Assembly: GCA_035512575.1 (NCBI GenBank)
Contig: DATKDT010000073.1
Location: forward strand, 1-64,000
From: JALYRV01 sp035512575
GTDB taxonomy: Bacteria > Acidobacteriota > Vicinamibacteria > Vicinamibacterales > SCN-69-37
Reading direction: 5' to 3'
Length of the DNA stretch: 64,000 bases
Shown: piece by piece, positions 46,379 to 55,431 of the stretch
How positions within the stretch are numbered: the first letter of the stretch is position 1
Layout of the letters: every line of letters begins with the position of its first letter
Notes under the pieces: generated by a model
The model's database searches: none
What the model was told of the DNA's origin: nothing
What the model saw: only the letters and a program-made list of their open reading frames with translations
Program-made: the position numbers and the translations under genes

Positions 46379-46560
46379 TTCTTGGTTTCACTCATTGGCA
46401 TGACCTTGCCGGTTTCTTGCCTTGCACTCGCGTAGGTGCTGGCTATTCCGTATGGCTAATGCTGGATGGTTTTCCTGTTGGTTCGAACGTCGCGGTAGCG
46501 ATCACCGCGTACGATCTCGGCCCCAAGGTGCTGAAGGCGGATGCTCAGACCCAAAAGTGA
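46379..46560 (+). pseudogene. cassette ORF 4: short, probably broken frame
   Basis: After attC site 2, an ATG at 46379 opens MFLVSLIGMTLPVSCLALA, a signal-peptide-like segment with a Cys, but the frame stops at TAG 46436. In another frame the sequence continues as VGAGYSVWLMLDGFPVGSNVAVAITAYDLGPK to a stop at 46558-46560. The two parts together would make a small secreted protein, so a frameshift near 46430 is likely. No attC follows, so the cassette array ends here without its terminal site. Confidence 0.4.
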
Positions 46561-46579
46561 GACCGGTCGCATTTTCCGA

Positions 46580-46644
46580 TTGACGACCGATTAGGTCGGA
46601 TATAACATCCCTCGCTAGTTGAGAATGTTCTCAGTTAGCGAGGG
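46580..46644 (+). promoter_or_regulatory. promoter and RBS-covering palindrome of the FecA-like receptor gene
   Basis: TTGACG (46580-46585) and TATAAC (46601-46606) form a promoter candidate with a 15-bp spacer. Directly after, CCCTCGCTAGTTGAGAA (46609-46625) faces TTCTCAGTTAGCGAGGG (46628-46644): 15 Watson-Crick and two G-U pairs in RNA. The right arm includes the ribosome-binding site GAGGG, five bases before the ATG. The centre TGAGAATGTTCTCA is also a good operator-like palindrome. Control may act at the DNA or RNA level. Confidence 0.6.
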
Positions 46645-46648
46645 ATTG

Positions 46649-49087
46649 ATGTTCCGGTCGAGTGCGTGCTGTCTTCTCCTCCTGACGTTCCTGGGTTCCG
46701 GCCCCGTTCAGGCCCAGTCGACAACGCCGACGGGCCTGGTCATCTCGCAATCGGGCGCCCCGGTGCCTGGCGCCGAGCTCACGATTCAGCCTTCCGGCGG
46801 CGCGGCATCGTTCGTCACGGCTGACGTCACGGGCCGGTTCGACCTGACGATGCTGGCGCCGGGCGAGTATCGAATTTCCGTACGGGCCACCGGCTTCTCG
46901 CCCGTCACGGAACGGCTGACCGTGCGAGCCGGCCAGCCGGCCGAGGTCACGCTGGTCCTGCCCGAAATCGTGCGCGAGCGCGTCGACGTGGTCGGGCACG
47001 CGAGCCTCCGCGACAAGATCCCCGGCTCCGCGTGGGTGATCGACCGCGCCGAGATGGAAACCCTCACCGCCGCCACGGGCGACATCCACCGGATGCTGCG
47101 GCAGGTGCCCGGCCTGAACGTCCAGGAAGAGGAGGGCTACGGCCTGCGCCCGAACATCGGGATGCGCGGCACCGGCACCGACCGCAGCAGCAAGATCACG
47201 ATGATGGAGGACGGCGTGCTGATCGCCCCGGCGCCCTATTCGGCTCCGGCGGCCTATTACGCGCCCACGGCCGGGCGGATGGCATCGCTCGAAGTGCGGA
47301 AGGGATCGAGCCAGATCAAGTACGGCCCGATCACGACCGGCGGCGTGCTGAACTACGTCTCGACCAGCATCCCCTCGTCATTGCAGCTTCGCGGCACCGT
47401 GACGGCGGGCGCGCACGGCACCGGGAAGATCACCGCGGCCGCGGGCGACTCGTATCGCCACTTCGGCTGGCTCGCCGAGACGTTCCAGTTCCGCAGCAGC
47501 GGCTTCAAGCAACTCGATGGCGGCGGCGACACCGGCGTCGAGCTCGCCGATTACCTGGTGAAGGTGCGCTTCAACACCACGCCGACGCCGATGTTCTATC
47601 AGGAACTGGAAATCAAGTTTGGCCGCACCGAGCAGCACGGCGACGAGACGTATCTCGGTCTCACCGACGCAGACTTTTCGACGTCGCCGCTGCGCCGGTA
47701 TGCGGCCTCGCAGCAGGACGTGATCGACACCTCCCACGAGCAGTATCAGGCGCGCCACTTCCTGGCGCGCGGCAACCTGGATCTGACCACGGTTGTGTAC
47801 CGCAACAACTTCAGCCGCGCCTGGTACAAGCTGCAGAGCGTGCTGGGCGCGGGCCTGGGCGGCGTGCTCGCGGCGCCCGATCTCAACGCCGAGCGCATGG
47901 CCGTGCTCCTGGGCGGCGACAGCCCGGCCGACGCCCTCACGGTGCGGAACAACAACCGCAGCTACTTCGGCGCGGGCGCGCAGTCGGTGCTGGGCCTGTC
48001 GCTCTCGGCCGGCGGCGTTCGACACCAGGTCGAAGCCGGCGTCCGCTATCACGAGGATGAGGAAGACCGCTTCCAGCAGGACGATCGCTACCGGATGCTC
48101 GGCGGACGCATGCTGCTCACGCGGGCAGGCGCGCCCGGCAGCCAGGACAACCGCGTCGTCGGGGCTCGCGCCGTCGCCGGGTTCGTGTCGGACACCATCA
48201 GCCGGGGACGGTGGAGCGTCTCGCCGGGCCTTCGCTACGAAACGATCGATTTGAATCAGACGTCGTATGCGCTGACCGATCCGGCGCGGGGCGGCAATCC
48301 GGCGGTTGTTTCCACGGAGGTCGACGCGCTGATCCCCGGCATCGGCGCGAGCTTCGATCTTCGTCCGGACGCGAGCCTCTTCGGCGGCGTGCACAAGGGG
48401 TTCGCCCCGCCCGGGCCGGGCGCGGCCGAGGGCACCGAGGTCGAGCACAGCGTCAATTACGAGCTCGGTACGCGCGTCCGGCGCAGCGGCCTGCGCGCTG
48501 AAGTCATCGGCTTTTTCAACGACTACGGCAACCTGCTCGGCCGCGATACGCTCGCGACAGGCGGGACCGGCGACGGGCGGCTGTTCAACGGCGGGAAGGC
48601 GCAGGTCTACGGCCTCGAGACGGCCGTGCAGTGGAATCCCGCGCCCGCGCTCGGGCTTCGGTCAGGTCTGCCCATGCGCCTGGCGTACACGCTGACCCAC
48701 GCGGAATTCCGCAACACGTTTCAGAGCCGGTTCGGGCCGTGGGGCAACGTGCGCATCGGCGACGAGCTGCCGTACGTCCCGCGCCACCAGCTCTATGCCA
48801 GCATCGAAACGGATCATCAGTCGTGGCGGGCCCGGCTCGACGGGTATTACGTGGGCCGCATGCGGACGCTGGCGGGCCAGGGCGCGTATGCCGCCGCCGA
48901 CTCCACCGACGCGCACGTGGTCATCAATGCGTCGGGAGAGTACGTGCTGACCGGCGGAGCGACGCTGTTTGCGAGCGTGCAGAATCTCGCCGACAGCTCC
49001 TACATCGTGGCGCGCCATCCGGCCGGCGTCAGGCCCGGGTTGCCGCGCTCGTTCCAGGCGGGTCTCAGAATCGGCCTGGGTCGATAG
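46649..49087 (+). CDS. TonB-dependent outer-membrane receptor, FecA-like
   Basis: The 812-aa protein has a signal peptide (ending GPVQAQ), a carboxypeptidase-regulatory-like domain (VISQSGAPVPGAELTIQPSGG), a plug domain and a beta-barrel. The plug block EEGYGLRPNIGMRGTGTDRS, EDGVLIAPAPYSAPAAYYAP and IKYGPITTGGVLNYVS, and the barrel motif FSTSPLRRYAASQQDVIDT, are characteristic of the ferric-dicitrate (FecA) group. Iron-chelate import into the periplasm is likely. An in-frame ATG at 46619 lies in the palindrome; 46649 has the ribosome-binding site and gives the signal peptide. Its 3' end overlaps the convergent heme operon by 23 bp. Confidence 0.9.
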   Translation: MFRSSACCLLLLTFLGSGPVQAQSTTPTGLVISQSGAPVPGAELTIQPSGGAASFVTADVTGRFDLTMLAPGEYRISVRATGFSPVTERLTVRAGQPAEVTLVLPEIVRERVDVVGHASLRDKIPGSAWVIDRAEMETLTAATGDIHRMLRQVPGLNVQEEEGYGLRPNIGMRGTGTDRSSKITMMEDGVLIAPAPYSAPAAYYAPTAGRMASLEVRKGSSQIKYGPITTGGVLNYVSTSIPSSLQLRGTVTAGAHGTGKITAAAGDSYRHFGWLAETFQFRSSGFKQLDGGGDTGVELADYLVKVRFNTTPTPMFYQELEIKFGRTEQHGDETYLGLTDADFSTSPLRRYAASQQDVIDTSHEQYQARHFLARGNLDLTTVVYRNNFSRAWYKLQSVLGAGLGGVLAAPDLNAERMAVLLGGDSPADALTVRNNNRSYFGAGAQSVLGLSLSAGGVRHQVEAGVRYHEDEEDRFQQDDRYRMLGGRMLLTRAGAPGSQDNRVVGARAVAGFVSDTISRGRWSVSPGLRYETIDLNQTSYALTDPARGGNPAVVSTEVDALIPGIGASFDLRPDASLFGGVHKGFAPPGPGAAEGTEVEHSVNYELGTRVRRSGLRAEVIGFFNDYGNLLGRDTLATGGTGDGRLFNGGKAQVYGLETAVQWNPAPALGLRSGLPMRLAYTLTHAEFRNTFQSRFGPWGNVRIGDELPYVPRHQLYASIETDHQSWRARLDGYYVGRMRTLAGQGAYAAADSTDAHVVINASGEYVLTGGATLFASVQNLADSSYIVARHPAGVRPGLPRSFQAGLRIGLGR

Positions 49088-50255
49088 CGCGGGCCACGCG
49101 CGCGGCTTCGGTTTCGGCGCGCTCGACCAGCGCCGACACGCCGATGCGCCCGAGGTAGTTGCCGCAGACGCCAAGCCAGGGCGGGAGCGTGGCGGAGGCC
49201 TTTGCGGCCTCCGCCACCGCCTCGTCGTAGATCGGCAGCGCCGCCGTCCAGCCCTGGGCGTGCAGCGCGACGGGGGAGTCGCGCCGTCCGGTGAGCTGCT
49301 CGCGATCGCGCTGAACCGCCGCGTCGATCTCGCGCGCGGGCGCGCCGGCGAGCGCCGCGTCGCCATAAATCCACCGCTCCGATCGCAGCGCGCCGCGGCC
49401 GTCGAAAATCTCCGTATTGAACAGCACGCCCAGCGCGCGCGCACTGCCGCGGGGGAACAGCACGCCGAAGCCGCGGATGTCGTCCGCGTGACGCGCAAAG
49501 AACGCCGTCGCCGTGACGAGCGGCGCGCTGCGGATGCGGGCGGCGGCCCCCGCCAGCGGGGGATGATGCGGCGCAAGCAGCGGCGCCGCGGCGGCCGCGC
49601 TGGTACAGACCATCACCGGCACGCCGGGTTCGAGCGATGTCGCGTGCCGCGCGAAGGTGAATGTGGCGCCGCGCCTCGTCAGCGCGTCCACGAGCGCGGT
49701 AATCATCGCGCCCATCCCGTCGCGCGGGGCGGCCAGCCGGATGCGCTCGCGCTTGCGCGCGATCCCGACGGCCTCGGCCGACAGCTCCGCGGCGGGCGCG
49801 CCGTAGATGCCCTGCAGCGCGGGCGCGAGCAGCGACGCCGTGGCCGCGCGGCCCACCACGCGATCACCCCACGCGGCCACCGACTCTCCGGGGCGAGGCT
49901 TGATCCGCCCGCGAAGCCACGCGGCCCCGAACCGGCCGAGCGTCGCGGCCGTCTCACCGGCCGTCAGCGGCCAGCGGCGCGGGCGGCCATTCCGGAAAAT
50001 GTAGCGGCGGCGGCTGGCCTCGCGCGCGAACATCGGCTCGATGCCCAGCGACTGAAACAGCCTGTCGACGGCCGGCGCCCAGACGAATCCGTTCGCGCCC
50101 GTCTCAACCGGCCCCTCGGGAAGCACAATGGTGTGAATGAGCCCGCCCGGCACGGGCGCGGCTTCGACAATCTCCACGGGAATGCCGCGGCGCGCGAGCG
50201 CCCACGCGGCCGACAGGCCCGACAGGCCCGCGCCGACGACGCGGACGCGCGTCAT
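49065..50255 (-). CDS. hemG: protoporphyrinogen/coproporphyrinogen oxidase (HemY/HemG type)
   Basis: The 396-aa flavoprotein oxidises porphyrinogen to porphyrin. It has the FAD dinucleotide motif VVGAGLSGLSAAWALARRG at the N terminus, ETGANGFVW, the central LLAPALQGIYGAPAAELSAEAV and the C-terminal FAD-contact PWLGVCGNYLGRIGVSALVE. Length is somewhat short for the family (~450), the middle being trimmed. It is the last gene of the heme operon and overlaps hemN by 4 bp. Whether it uses proto- or coproporphyrinogen cannot be told; hemN upstream favours the protoporphyrin route. Confidence 0.9.
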   Translation of the reverse strand: MTRVRVVGAGLSGLSAAWALARRGIPVEIVEAAPVPGGLIHTIVLPEGPVETGANGFVWAPAVDRLFQSLGIEPMFAREASRRRYIFRNGRPRRWPLTAGETAATLGRFGAAWLRGRIKPRPGESVAAWGDRVVGRAATASLLAPALQGIYGAPAAELSAEAVGIARKRERIRLAAPRDGMGAMITALVDALTRRGATFTFARHATSLEPGVPVMVCTSAAAAAPLLAPHHPPLAGAAARIRSAPLVTATAFFARHADDIRGFGVLFPRGSARALGVLFNTEIFDGRGALRSERWIYGDAALAGAPAREIDAAVQRDREQLTGRRDSPVALHAQGWTAALPIYDEAVAEAAKASATLPPWLGVCGNYLGRIGVSALVERAETEAARVARAIDPGRF

Positions 50256-51601
50256 ATCGAGGTCGAGTACACGGGCGCGGCAGGACGCTCGGCCCGGTAG
50301 CGATCGTCGAAGAACGCCGCGATGTTGCGCAGGAACGGCCGGCCGGCGCCGGTGACGCGCAGCTCGCGGTCCAGGACTTCCACGAGGCCGTCTTCGGCAA
50401 GCGGCGCAAGGAACGCGCGCGCGTCCGCGGCGTCGCTGCCGTCGAGCGCCGCGCGAAACGTCGTCATCAGCGACAGAATCTGTTCGCGCCGGCGCTGCTC
50501 GACCGCGGTCAGCCGGTGGCCGCGCAGCGTCGGAATCTCGCCGGCGTCGATGCGCCGGTCGTAGACCGGCAGGACTTTTTCGTTCTGGTGATAGCAGGCG
50601 CGCGTCTCGGAAATGGCGCTCACGCCAAGGCCGAGCAGCACGTCGGTGCGCGCGTCGGCATAGCCCATGAAGTTGCGGTGGAGGGCGCCCTCGGCCGCGG
50701 CGCGCGCGAGGCCGTCTTCGGGCCGCGCGAAGTGATCCATGCCGATCTCGACGTAGCCGGCGGCAAGCAGGCCGTCGCGCGCGATCTCGTACAGCTCGCG
50801 CTTGGCGGCCCCGGCGGGAATCTGATCGTCTCGGAACTTCCGCTGCGCCGGCTTGATCCACGGTACGCGCGCGAAGCTGTAGACCGCCAGGCGATCGGGC
50901 GCCAGGCCGGCGATGGCGCTGGTCAGCACGCGCATCGAGGCGGGCGTCTGTCCCGGCAGGCCGTAAATCAGGTCGACGTTGATCGACTCGTAGCCCAGCG
51001 CGCGCGCGTCGCGGCAGAGGGCCGACGTCAGTGCGAGCGGCTGCCGGCGGTTGACCAGGCGCTGGACTTCCTCGTCGATGTCCTGCACGCCCATGGAGAT
51101 GCGGCGGAAGCCGCGCCCCGCCAGCGTCTCGAGGTGGGCCGTCGTCGTCACGCGCGGATCCGCCTCGAACCCCGCCTCGAACGCGCCGGCGCGCGCCGGC
51201 AGCCCGCGCGCGATGGCGTCGGCCAGATGCGCGAGCGTCTCGGGCGCGAGAAACGTCGGCGTGCCGCCGCCGAAATGCACCTGGCGCAGCGGCCGCGCCG
51301 CCAGCGCCGGCACGGCGGCGAGGTACATCTGCAGCTCCGCCAGCACGCGCGCGACGTACGGCCCCTCGCGCCCGTGGTCGCGCGTGATGACGTTGTTGCA
51401 GCCGCAGAAGGTGCAGAGCGACTCGCAGAACGGCAGGTGCACGTAGAGCGCCAGGGACGCGTCGGACGGCTCCAGCGCCGCGCCGAGCGCCCCGATCCAG
51501 GCGTCGCCCGACGGCGTGTCGGTCCACTGCGGCACGGGCGGATAGCTCGTGTAGCGCGGCACCTGCACGTCGTACTTCGCGAACAGATCGCGCGGCGTCA
51601 T
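50252..51601 (-). CDS. hemN: oxygen-independent coproporphyrinogen III oxidase
   Basis: The 449-aa radical SAM enzyme decarboxylates two propionates of coproporphyrinogen III. It has the cluster motif FCESLCTFCGCN with the extra Cys typical of true HemN, the N-terminal KYDVQVPRYTSYPPVPQW block, VHFGGGTPTFL, SMGVQDIDEEVQRLVNR, and the C-terminal HemN domain with GHRLTAVEQRRREQIL. The presence of the N-terminal trip-wire region and full length favour HemN over the heme chaperone HemW. It overlaps hemE and hemG by 4 bp each. Confidence 0.95.
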   Translation of the reverse strand: MTPRDLFAKYDVQVPRYTSYPPVPQWTDTPSGDAWIGALGAALEPSDASLALYVHLPFCESLCTFCGCNNVITRDHGREGPYVARVLAELQMYLAAVPALAARPLRQVHFGGGTPTFLAPETLAHLADAIARGLPARAGAFEAGFEADPRVTTTAHLETLAGRGFRRISMGVQDIDEEVQRLVNRRQPLALTSALCRDARALGYESINVDLIYGLPGQTPASMRVLTSAIAGLAPDRLAVYSFARVPWIKPAQRKFRDDQIPAGAAKRELYEIARDGLLAAGYVEIGMDHFARPEDGLARAAAEGALHRNFMGYADARTDVLLGLGVSAISETRACYHQNEKVLPVYDRRIDAGEIPTLRGHRLTAVEQRRREQILSLMTTFRAALDGSDAADARAFLAPLAEDGLVEVLDRELRVTGAGRPFLRNIAAFFDDRYRAERPAAPVYSTSI

Positions 51602-52623
51602 GCGAACGCCTCGCGTACTTCGCGCACGAACAGACGCACGTTCGCTTCCGGCGTGCCCGGCAGCACGCCGTGCCCGAGTCCGCAGATCCAGCCGCGCCGC
51701 TCGCCGGCCGTCAGCGCGCGAATCGGCGCGAGCCACGCGTGGATGGCGGCGCGCAACGCCGGTTCCGGCATCAGCATCAGGGCCTGGTCGAAATTCCCCT
51801 GCACGAAGCCGCGCCGATCGGAGGCCAGCAGGCGCGCCAGCGACCATCGTGAGTCGACCCCGAGCCCCGCCCAGGACGCCTCCGCGAACGTGGCCGAGGT
51901 CATCTGGTCGGGGTGCGACGCCTTGGCGTAGTAGCCGATGCGATTGGGAAACGCAGACGCGAGCGCCGCCAGATCCGGCGCGACGGCACCCGCGAAGCAC
52001 GACGGCGGCAGCTCGCCCGCGGCCGTGTCGAGCACCATCACGACATCGGCGCCCGCGTCGAGCTGCATGCGGATCGCTTCGGTCAGCAGCGGCACGGCCA
52101 GGGCCGCGAAGCCGCGATAGAGCGCCGGCGACGACTTCGCGACAGCCAGCGCGCCGGCGTGCGATCCCTCGCACGCATAGACGAACAGCGTCCAGGGGCC
52201 GCCCACGAACCCGATCAGGCCCTTGCCGCGATCGAGCCGCGCGCGCGTCGCCGCGACCGCATCCGCCTGAAAGCGCAGGTGCGGCACGGCCTCCTGCCAG
52301 GGCCGCAGGGAGGCCAGTACGTCCGGCGTCAGCTTCCGGTCGAGCGCCGGGGGACCGGCGTCGTAGCTGAGCCCGAATCCCAGTGCCTCGAGCGGAAACA
52401 GCAGATCGCTGAACAGGATCGCCGCATCGAAGTCGAAATCCTCGATGGCGTTCATCGCCACGGCGGCCGCGAGCTCGGGCACGCGGCACAGCCGCTCGAA
52501 GCTGTGCTCGCGCCGCAAGTGCTGATACCGCTGCTGATACCGGCCGGCCTGGCGCATCAGCCAGATCGGCGGCACCGGCTGGCTCTCGCCGCGAAGGGCG
52601 CGCGCGAACCGTCCGTCGCTCAT
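51598..52623 (-). CDS. hemE: uroporphyrinogen decarboxylase
   Basis: The 341-aa enzyme converts uroporphyrinogen III to coproporphyrinogen III. The signature PPIWLMRQAGRYQQRY with the active-site Arg pair is near the N terminus. The catalytic Asp lies in AAILFSDLLFPLEALG, and GFVGGPWTLFVYACEG follows. The frame is open six codons upstream, but ATG 52623 overlaps the response-regulator stop (ATGA) and gives the proper start, MSDGRFARAL. Length is normal. Confidence 0.95.
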   Translation of the reverse strand: MSDGRFARALRGESQPVPPIWLMRQAGRYQQRYQHLRREHSFERLCRVPELAAAVAMNAIEDFDFDAAILFSDLLFPLEALGFGLSYDAGPPALDRKLTPDVLASLRPWQEAVPHLRFQADAVAATRARLDRGKGLIGFVGGPWTLFVYACEGSHAGALAVAKSSPALYRGFAALAVPLLTEAIRMQLDAGADVVMVLDTAAGELPPSCFAGAVAPDLAALASAFPNRIGYYAKASHPDQMTSATFAEASWAGLGVDSRWSLARLLASDRRGFVQGNFDQALMLMPEPALRAAIHAWLAPIRALTAGERRGWICGLGHGVLPGTPEANVRLFVREVREAFA

Positions 52624-53291
52624 CGAGCCTCCGCCGCCCATTGATAGCCGATGCCTCGAATGGATCGAATCACGTGCCCCTCATCATCGCCGAGTGCCTG
52701 CCGCAGCCGCACGATGGCGTTGTCGATCGCGCGCGGGGTGGGAAACCGGTTCTCTCCCCAGACGCGATCCAGAATTTCCGAGCGCGGGACGGCCCGCGGC
52801 GCCGAATCGATCAGCAGCTTCAGCACCTGGCAGTCGCGCGCCTGGAGGAACACGCGCGGGTGGCCCGGCCGGTCGACGCTCAGGGCGCCCAGATTGATCT
52901 CGCAGCCGCCGGCGTGAATCGCGCCCTGCGGGCGCTGCCGCCCGAGCACGTGCCTCACGCGCAGCATGAACTCGCGCAGATGGAACGGCTTCGGCAGGTA
53001 TTCCTCGGCGCCAATCTCGAAGCCCTCGAGCCGGTTCTCCGCCGAGTTCAGCGCCGTCATGAACATGATCGGCGTCGCGCTGGTGCCGCGCATCTCGCGC
53101 GCCAGGCCGAAGCCCGATCCGTCGGGCAGCATCACGTCGACGATGGCCAGGTCCCACGGCCCGGCTTCGAGGTGCGCGCGCGCGTCGCGCAGCGTGCGCG
53201 CCCATGCGACCGTGAGTCCGTCCCGCTCGAGCCGCTCCGCCAGCGTGCCGCCGAGCGATGCGTCGTCCTCGATCAGCAGCACTTTCGCCAT
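52620..53291 (-). CDS. OmpR-family response regulator embedded in the heme operon
   Basis: The 223-aa protein has a receiver domain (acidic pair IEDD at residues 7-10, phospho-acceptor Asp52 in LAIVDVMLPDGSG, Lys in LPKPFHLRE). A C-terminal winged helix follows (VFLQARDCQVLKLLIDS, PRSEILDRVWGE, AIDNAIVRLRQALGDDEGHVIRSIRGIGYQW). Its stop overlaps hemE (ATGA) and its start shares a base with the kinase stop. It probably controls genes tied to heme or envelope state. The tandem repeat in front of hemA (58727-58748) is a candidate binding site. Confidence 0.94.
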   Translation of the reverse strand: MAKVLLIEDDASLGGTLAERLERDGLTVAWARTLRDARAHLEAGPWDLAIVDVMLPDGSGFGLAREMRGTSATPIMFMTALNSAENRLEGFEIGAEEYLPKPFHLREFMLRVRHVLGRQRPQGAIHAGGCEINLGALSVDRPGHPRVFLQARDCQVLKLLIDSAPRAVPRSEILDRVWGENRFPTPRAIDNAIVRLRQALGDDEGHVIRSIRGIGYQWAAEAR

Positions 53292-54175
53292 CAGCAGCTC
53301 GCATCGGGAAGATCGACCACCAGCGCGAAGCCCTGCGCCGGCGCGGGATCGATCCGGAGGGCGCCGTTCATGCGCGACAGCAGCTGCCGCGAGGTGTACA
53401 GGCCCACGCCCGTGCCGCTCGTGTCGGCGAGGCGCTGGAAGGGTACGTTGATCGCCGCGATCACGCCTTCCGGCGCGCCCTTCCCATCGTCGGCTACGCG
53501 CACCGCGACGCGGCCCGGCCGGTGTTCCGCCGTCACGGTGATCGTGCGCGCCGCGCCATGCAGGGCGGCGTTCTGGATCAGATTCCGCAGCACGCTCTGC
53601 AGCGCGCGCTCGTCGGCGCGCGCGCAGATGCTCTCGTCGACCTGGACGATCATCTCCGGCCAGTCGGCGGCGACGCGGCTGGCGAGCGCCGAGACATCGA
53701 CCGCCTCGAGATGCAGGCTGCCGTCCGGCTGCGCGAAGTACAGCGAGTTTTCGAGCTGCAGCTCGAGGCGCACGGCGTCCTTCAACAGCCGCCGCAGATT
53801 CGCGCTGCCCGACGCCTCGGGCAGATCCTCCTGCAGGCTCTCGGCCTGGATGCGCAGACTGGCAAGCGCCGTCTTGAGATCGTGCGTGAACGCCGTGAAG
53901 AAGCCCTCCACCTGGCGCCGCCGCTCGCGTTCGCGCCGGATGGCGACGATGAGCGCGATGCCGCCGGCGAGCAGCAGCGCGATCAGCACGATGCCCTCCC
54001 ACACGAGCATGCGCTGGACGTGGGCCAGCCGGGCGGCCTCGCCGCCCGCGCTCTGCAGCTCGCGCGCCTGTGACAGCCCGAACACGAGCCACCAGGCGGC
54101 CAGCGACACCGTGAAGACGATCCAGGCCACGCTGAGCACATACCGCAGCGCGTCGCGCGACCGGACGCCGGTCAC
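53291..54175 (-). CDS. sensor histidine kinase embedded in the heme operon
   Basis: The 294-aa kinase has two transmembrane helices (about residues 13-34 and 59-79) with only some 24 residues between them, so there is almost no periplasmic sensor domain. The dimerisation helix carries the phospho-acceptor His98 (FTAFTHDLKTALASLRIQ). The ATPase domain has the N box (VLRNLIQNAALHG), G1 (VADDGKG) and G2 (GTGVGLYTS). Sensing within or near the membrane is inferred from the short loop. It starts at GTG 54175, coupled to hemL. Confidence 0.92.
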   Translation of the reverse strand: MTGVRSRDALRYVLSVAWIVFTVSLAAWWLVFGLSQARELQSAGGEAARLAHVQRMLVWEGIVLIALLLAGGIALIVAIRRERERRRQVEGFFTAFTHDLKTALASLRIQAESLQEDLPEASGSANLRRLLKDAVRLELQLENSLYFAQPDGSLHLEAVDVSALASRVAADWPEMIVQVDESICARADERALQSVLRNLIQNAALHGAARTITVTAEHRPGRVAVRVADDGKGAPEGVIAAINVPFQRLADTSGTGVGLYTSRQLLSRMNGALRIDPAPAQGFALVVDLPDASC

Positions 54176-55431
54176 GGCTGCGCCGCCGCGTCGGCCGCGG
54201 CCGCGAGGACGGCGCCGGCCGTCTCGAGCGTGCGTGCGTCATGCGCCATCGACAGGAAACACACCTCATACCCCGAGGGGGGCAGGTACACGCCGCCGGC
54301 GAGGGCGTGATGAAAGAACCGCGCGAACCAGTCCGCGTCCACGCCGTCCCGGCACGTCAGCCAGAAAATGGAGCCGCGCCGGACGATGTCGGGCCGGCCC
54401 GGCACCGCCGCGATGGCCGACGCGAGATCACCGCAAAAGCGATCGGCGCGATCCTCGAGCACGCGCCATCCGTCGATTCGCTCCATCTTTTCGAGGGTTG
54501 CCAGACCCGCGCGCACCGCCACCGGATTCGCGCTCAGCGTGCCGGCCTGATAGACGTCGCCGGCCGGGGCGACCCGATCCATCAGTTCGCGCCGCCCGGC
54601 ATAGGCGGCCAGCGGAAAACCGCCTCCGATCACTTTGCCATAACAGGCGAGGTCGGGCATGATACCGGTCGAGCCGGCCATGCCCGTGAGTCCGACGCGG
54701 AAGCCGCTGATGACCTCGTCGAATATCAGCAGCGCGCCGGCGCGGCGGCAGTGGTCAGCCAGACGTTCGAGAAACGCCTGGCGCTGAGGCAGCAGGCCGT
54801 AGTTGGCGGGCAGCGGTTCGATGATCGCCGCGGCCAGCCGGGACCCGTGCGCCGCGAACACCGCATCCAGCGCGGCGTCATCGTCGAGCGGCGCGACGAG
54901 GGTGTCGGCCACGACAGCGGGCGAGATTCCGGCGCTCGACGCGTCGGCCTGCCCGGCAAGGCCGCTGCCCGCCTTCACGAGCATCGCGTCGGCATGACCG
55001 TGATAGCAGCCGTCGAATTTGAGCACCGCGGCCCGTCCCGTGGCCGCGCGCGCGACGCGCAGCGCCGACATGACCGCTTCGGTTCCCGACGATACGAATC
55101 GCACGCGCTCGAGAAACGGCAGACGCGCGAGCATCCACTCGGCGAGCCTCACCGAGTACGGCTCCGAGGCGCCGTACGACCAGCCGTCATCGAGCGCGGC
55201 GCGCGCCGCGGCGGCCACGTCCGCGTCGCCATGGCCGAGAATGAGCGGGCCGAAGCTCATACAGAAATCGATGTACTCGCGGCCGTCGACGTCGATGAGC
55301 TGCGCGCCTGTCGCGCGCGCGACGAACACGGGCACGCCGCCCACGCTGCGGAACGCGCGTACGGGGCTGTGCACGCCTCCGGGCGCGGTCGCGAGCGCGC
55401 GCCGGTGCCAGACGTCGTTGCTGCTCGTCAT
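54172..55431 (-). CDS. hemL: glutamate-1-semialdehyde 2,1-aminomutase
   Basis: The 419-aa PLP enzyme makes 5-aminolevulinate from glutamate-1-semialdehyde. It shows the start region ALATAPGGVHSPVRAFRSVGG, SSGTEAVMSALRVARAATGR, KFDGCYHGHADAML, the PLP Asp in LLIFDEVISGFRVG and the Schiff-base Lys in ACYGKVIGGGFPLAAYAG. All match HemL rather than general aminotransferases. Together with hemA it forms the C5 route to heme. The start at ATG 55431 overlaps the hemB stop. Confidence 0.96.
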   Translation of the reverse strand: MTSSNDVWHRRALATAPGGVHSPVRAFRSVGGVPVFVARATGAQLIDVDGREYIDFCMSFGPLILGHGDADVAAAARAALDDGWSYGASEPYSVRLAEWMLARLPFLERVRFVSSGTEAVMSALRVARAATGRAAVLKFDGCYHGHADAMLVKAGSGLAGQADASSAGISPAVVADTLVAPLDDDAALDAVFAAHGSRLAAAIIEPLPANYGLLPQRQAFLERLADHCRRAGALLIFDEVISGFRVGLTGMAGSTGIMPDLACYGKVIGGGFPLAAYAGRRELMDRVAPAGDVYQAGTLSANPVAVRAGLATLEKMERIDGWRVLEDRADRFCGDLASAIAAVPGRPDIVRRGSIFWLTCRDGVDADWFARFFHHALAGGVYLPPSGYEVCFLSMAHDARTLETAGAVLAAAADAAAQP

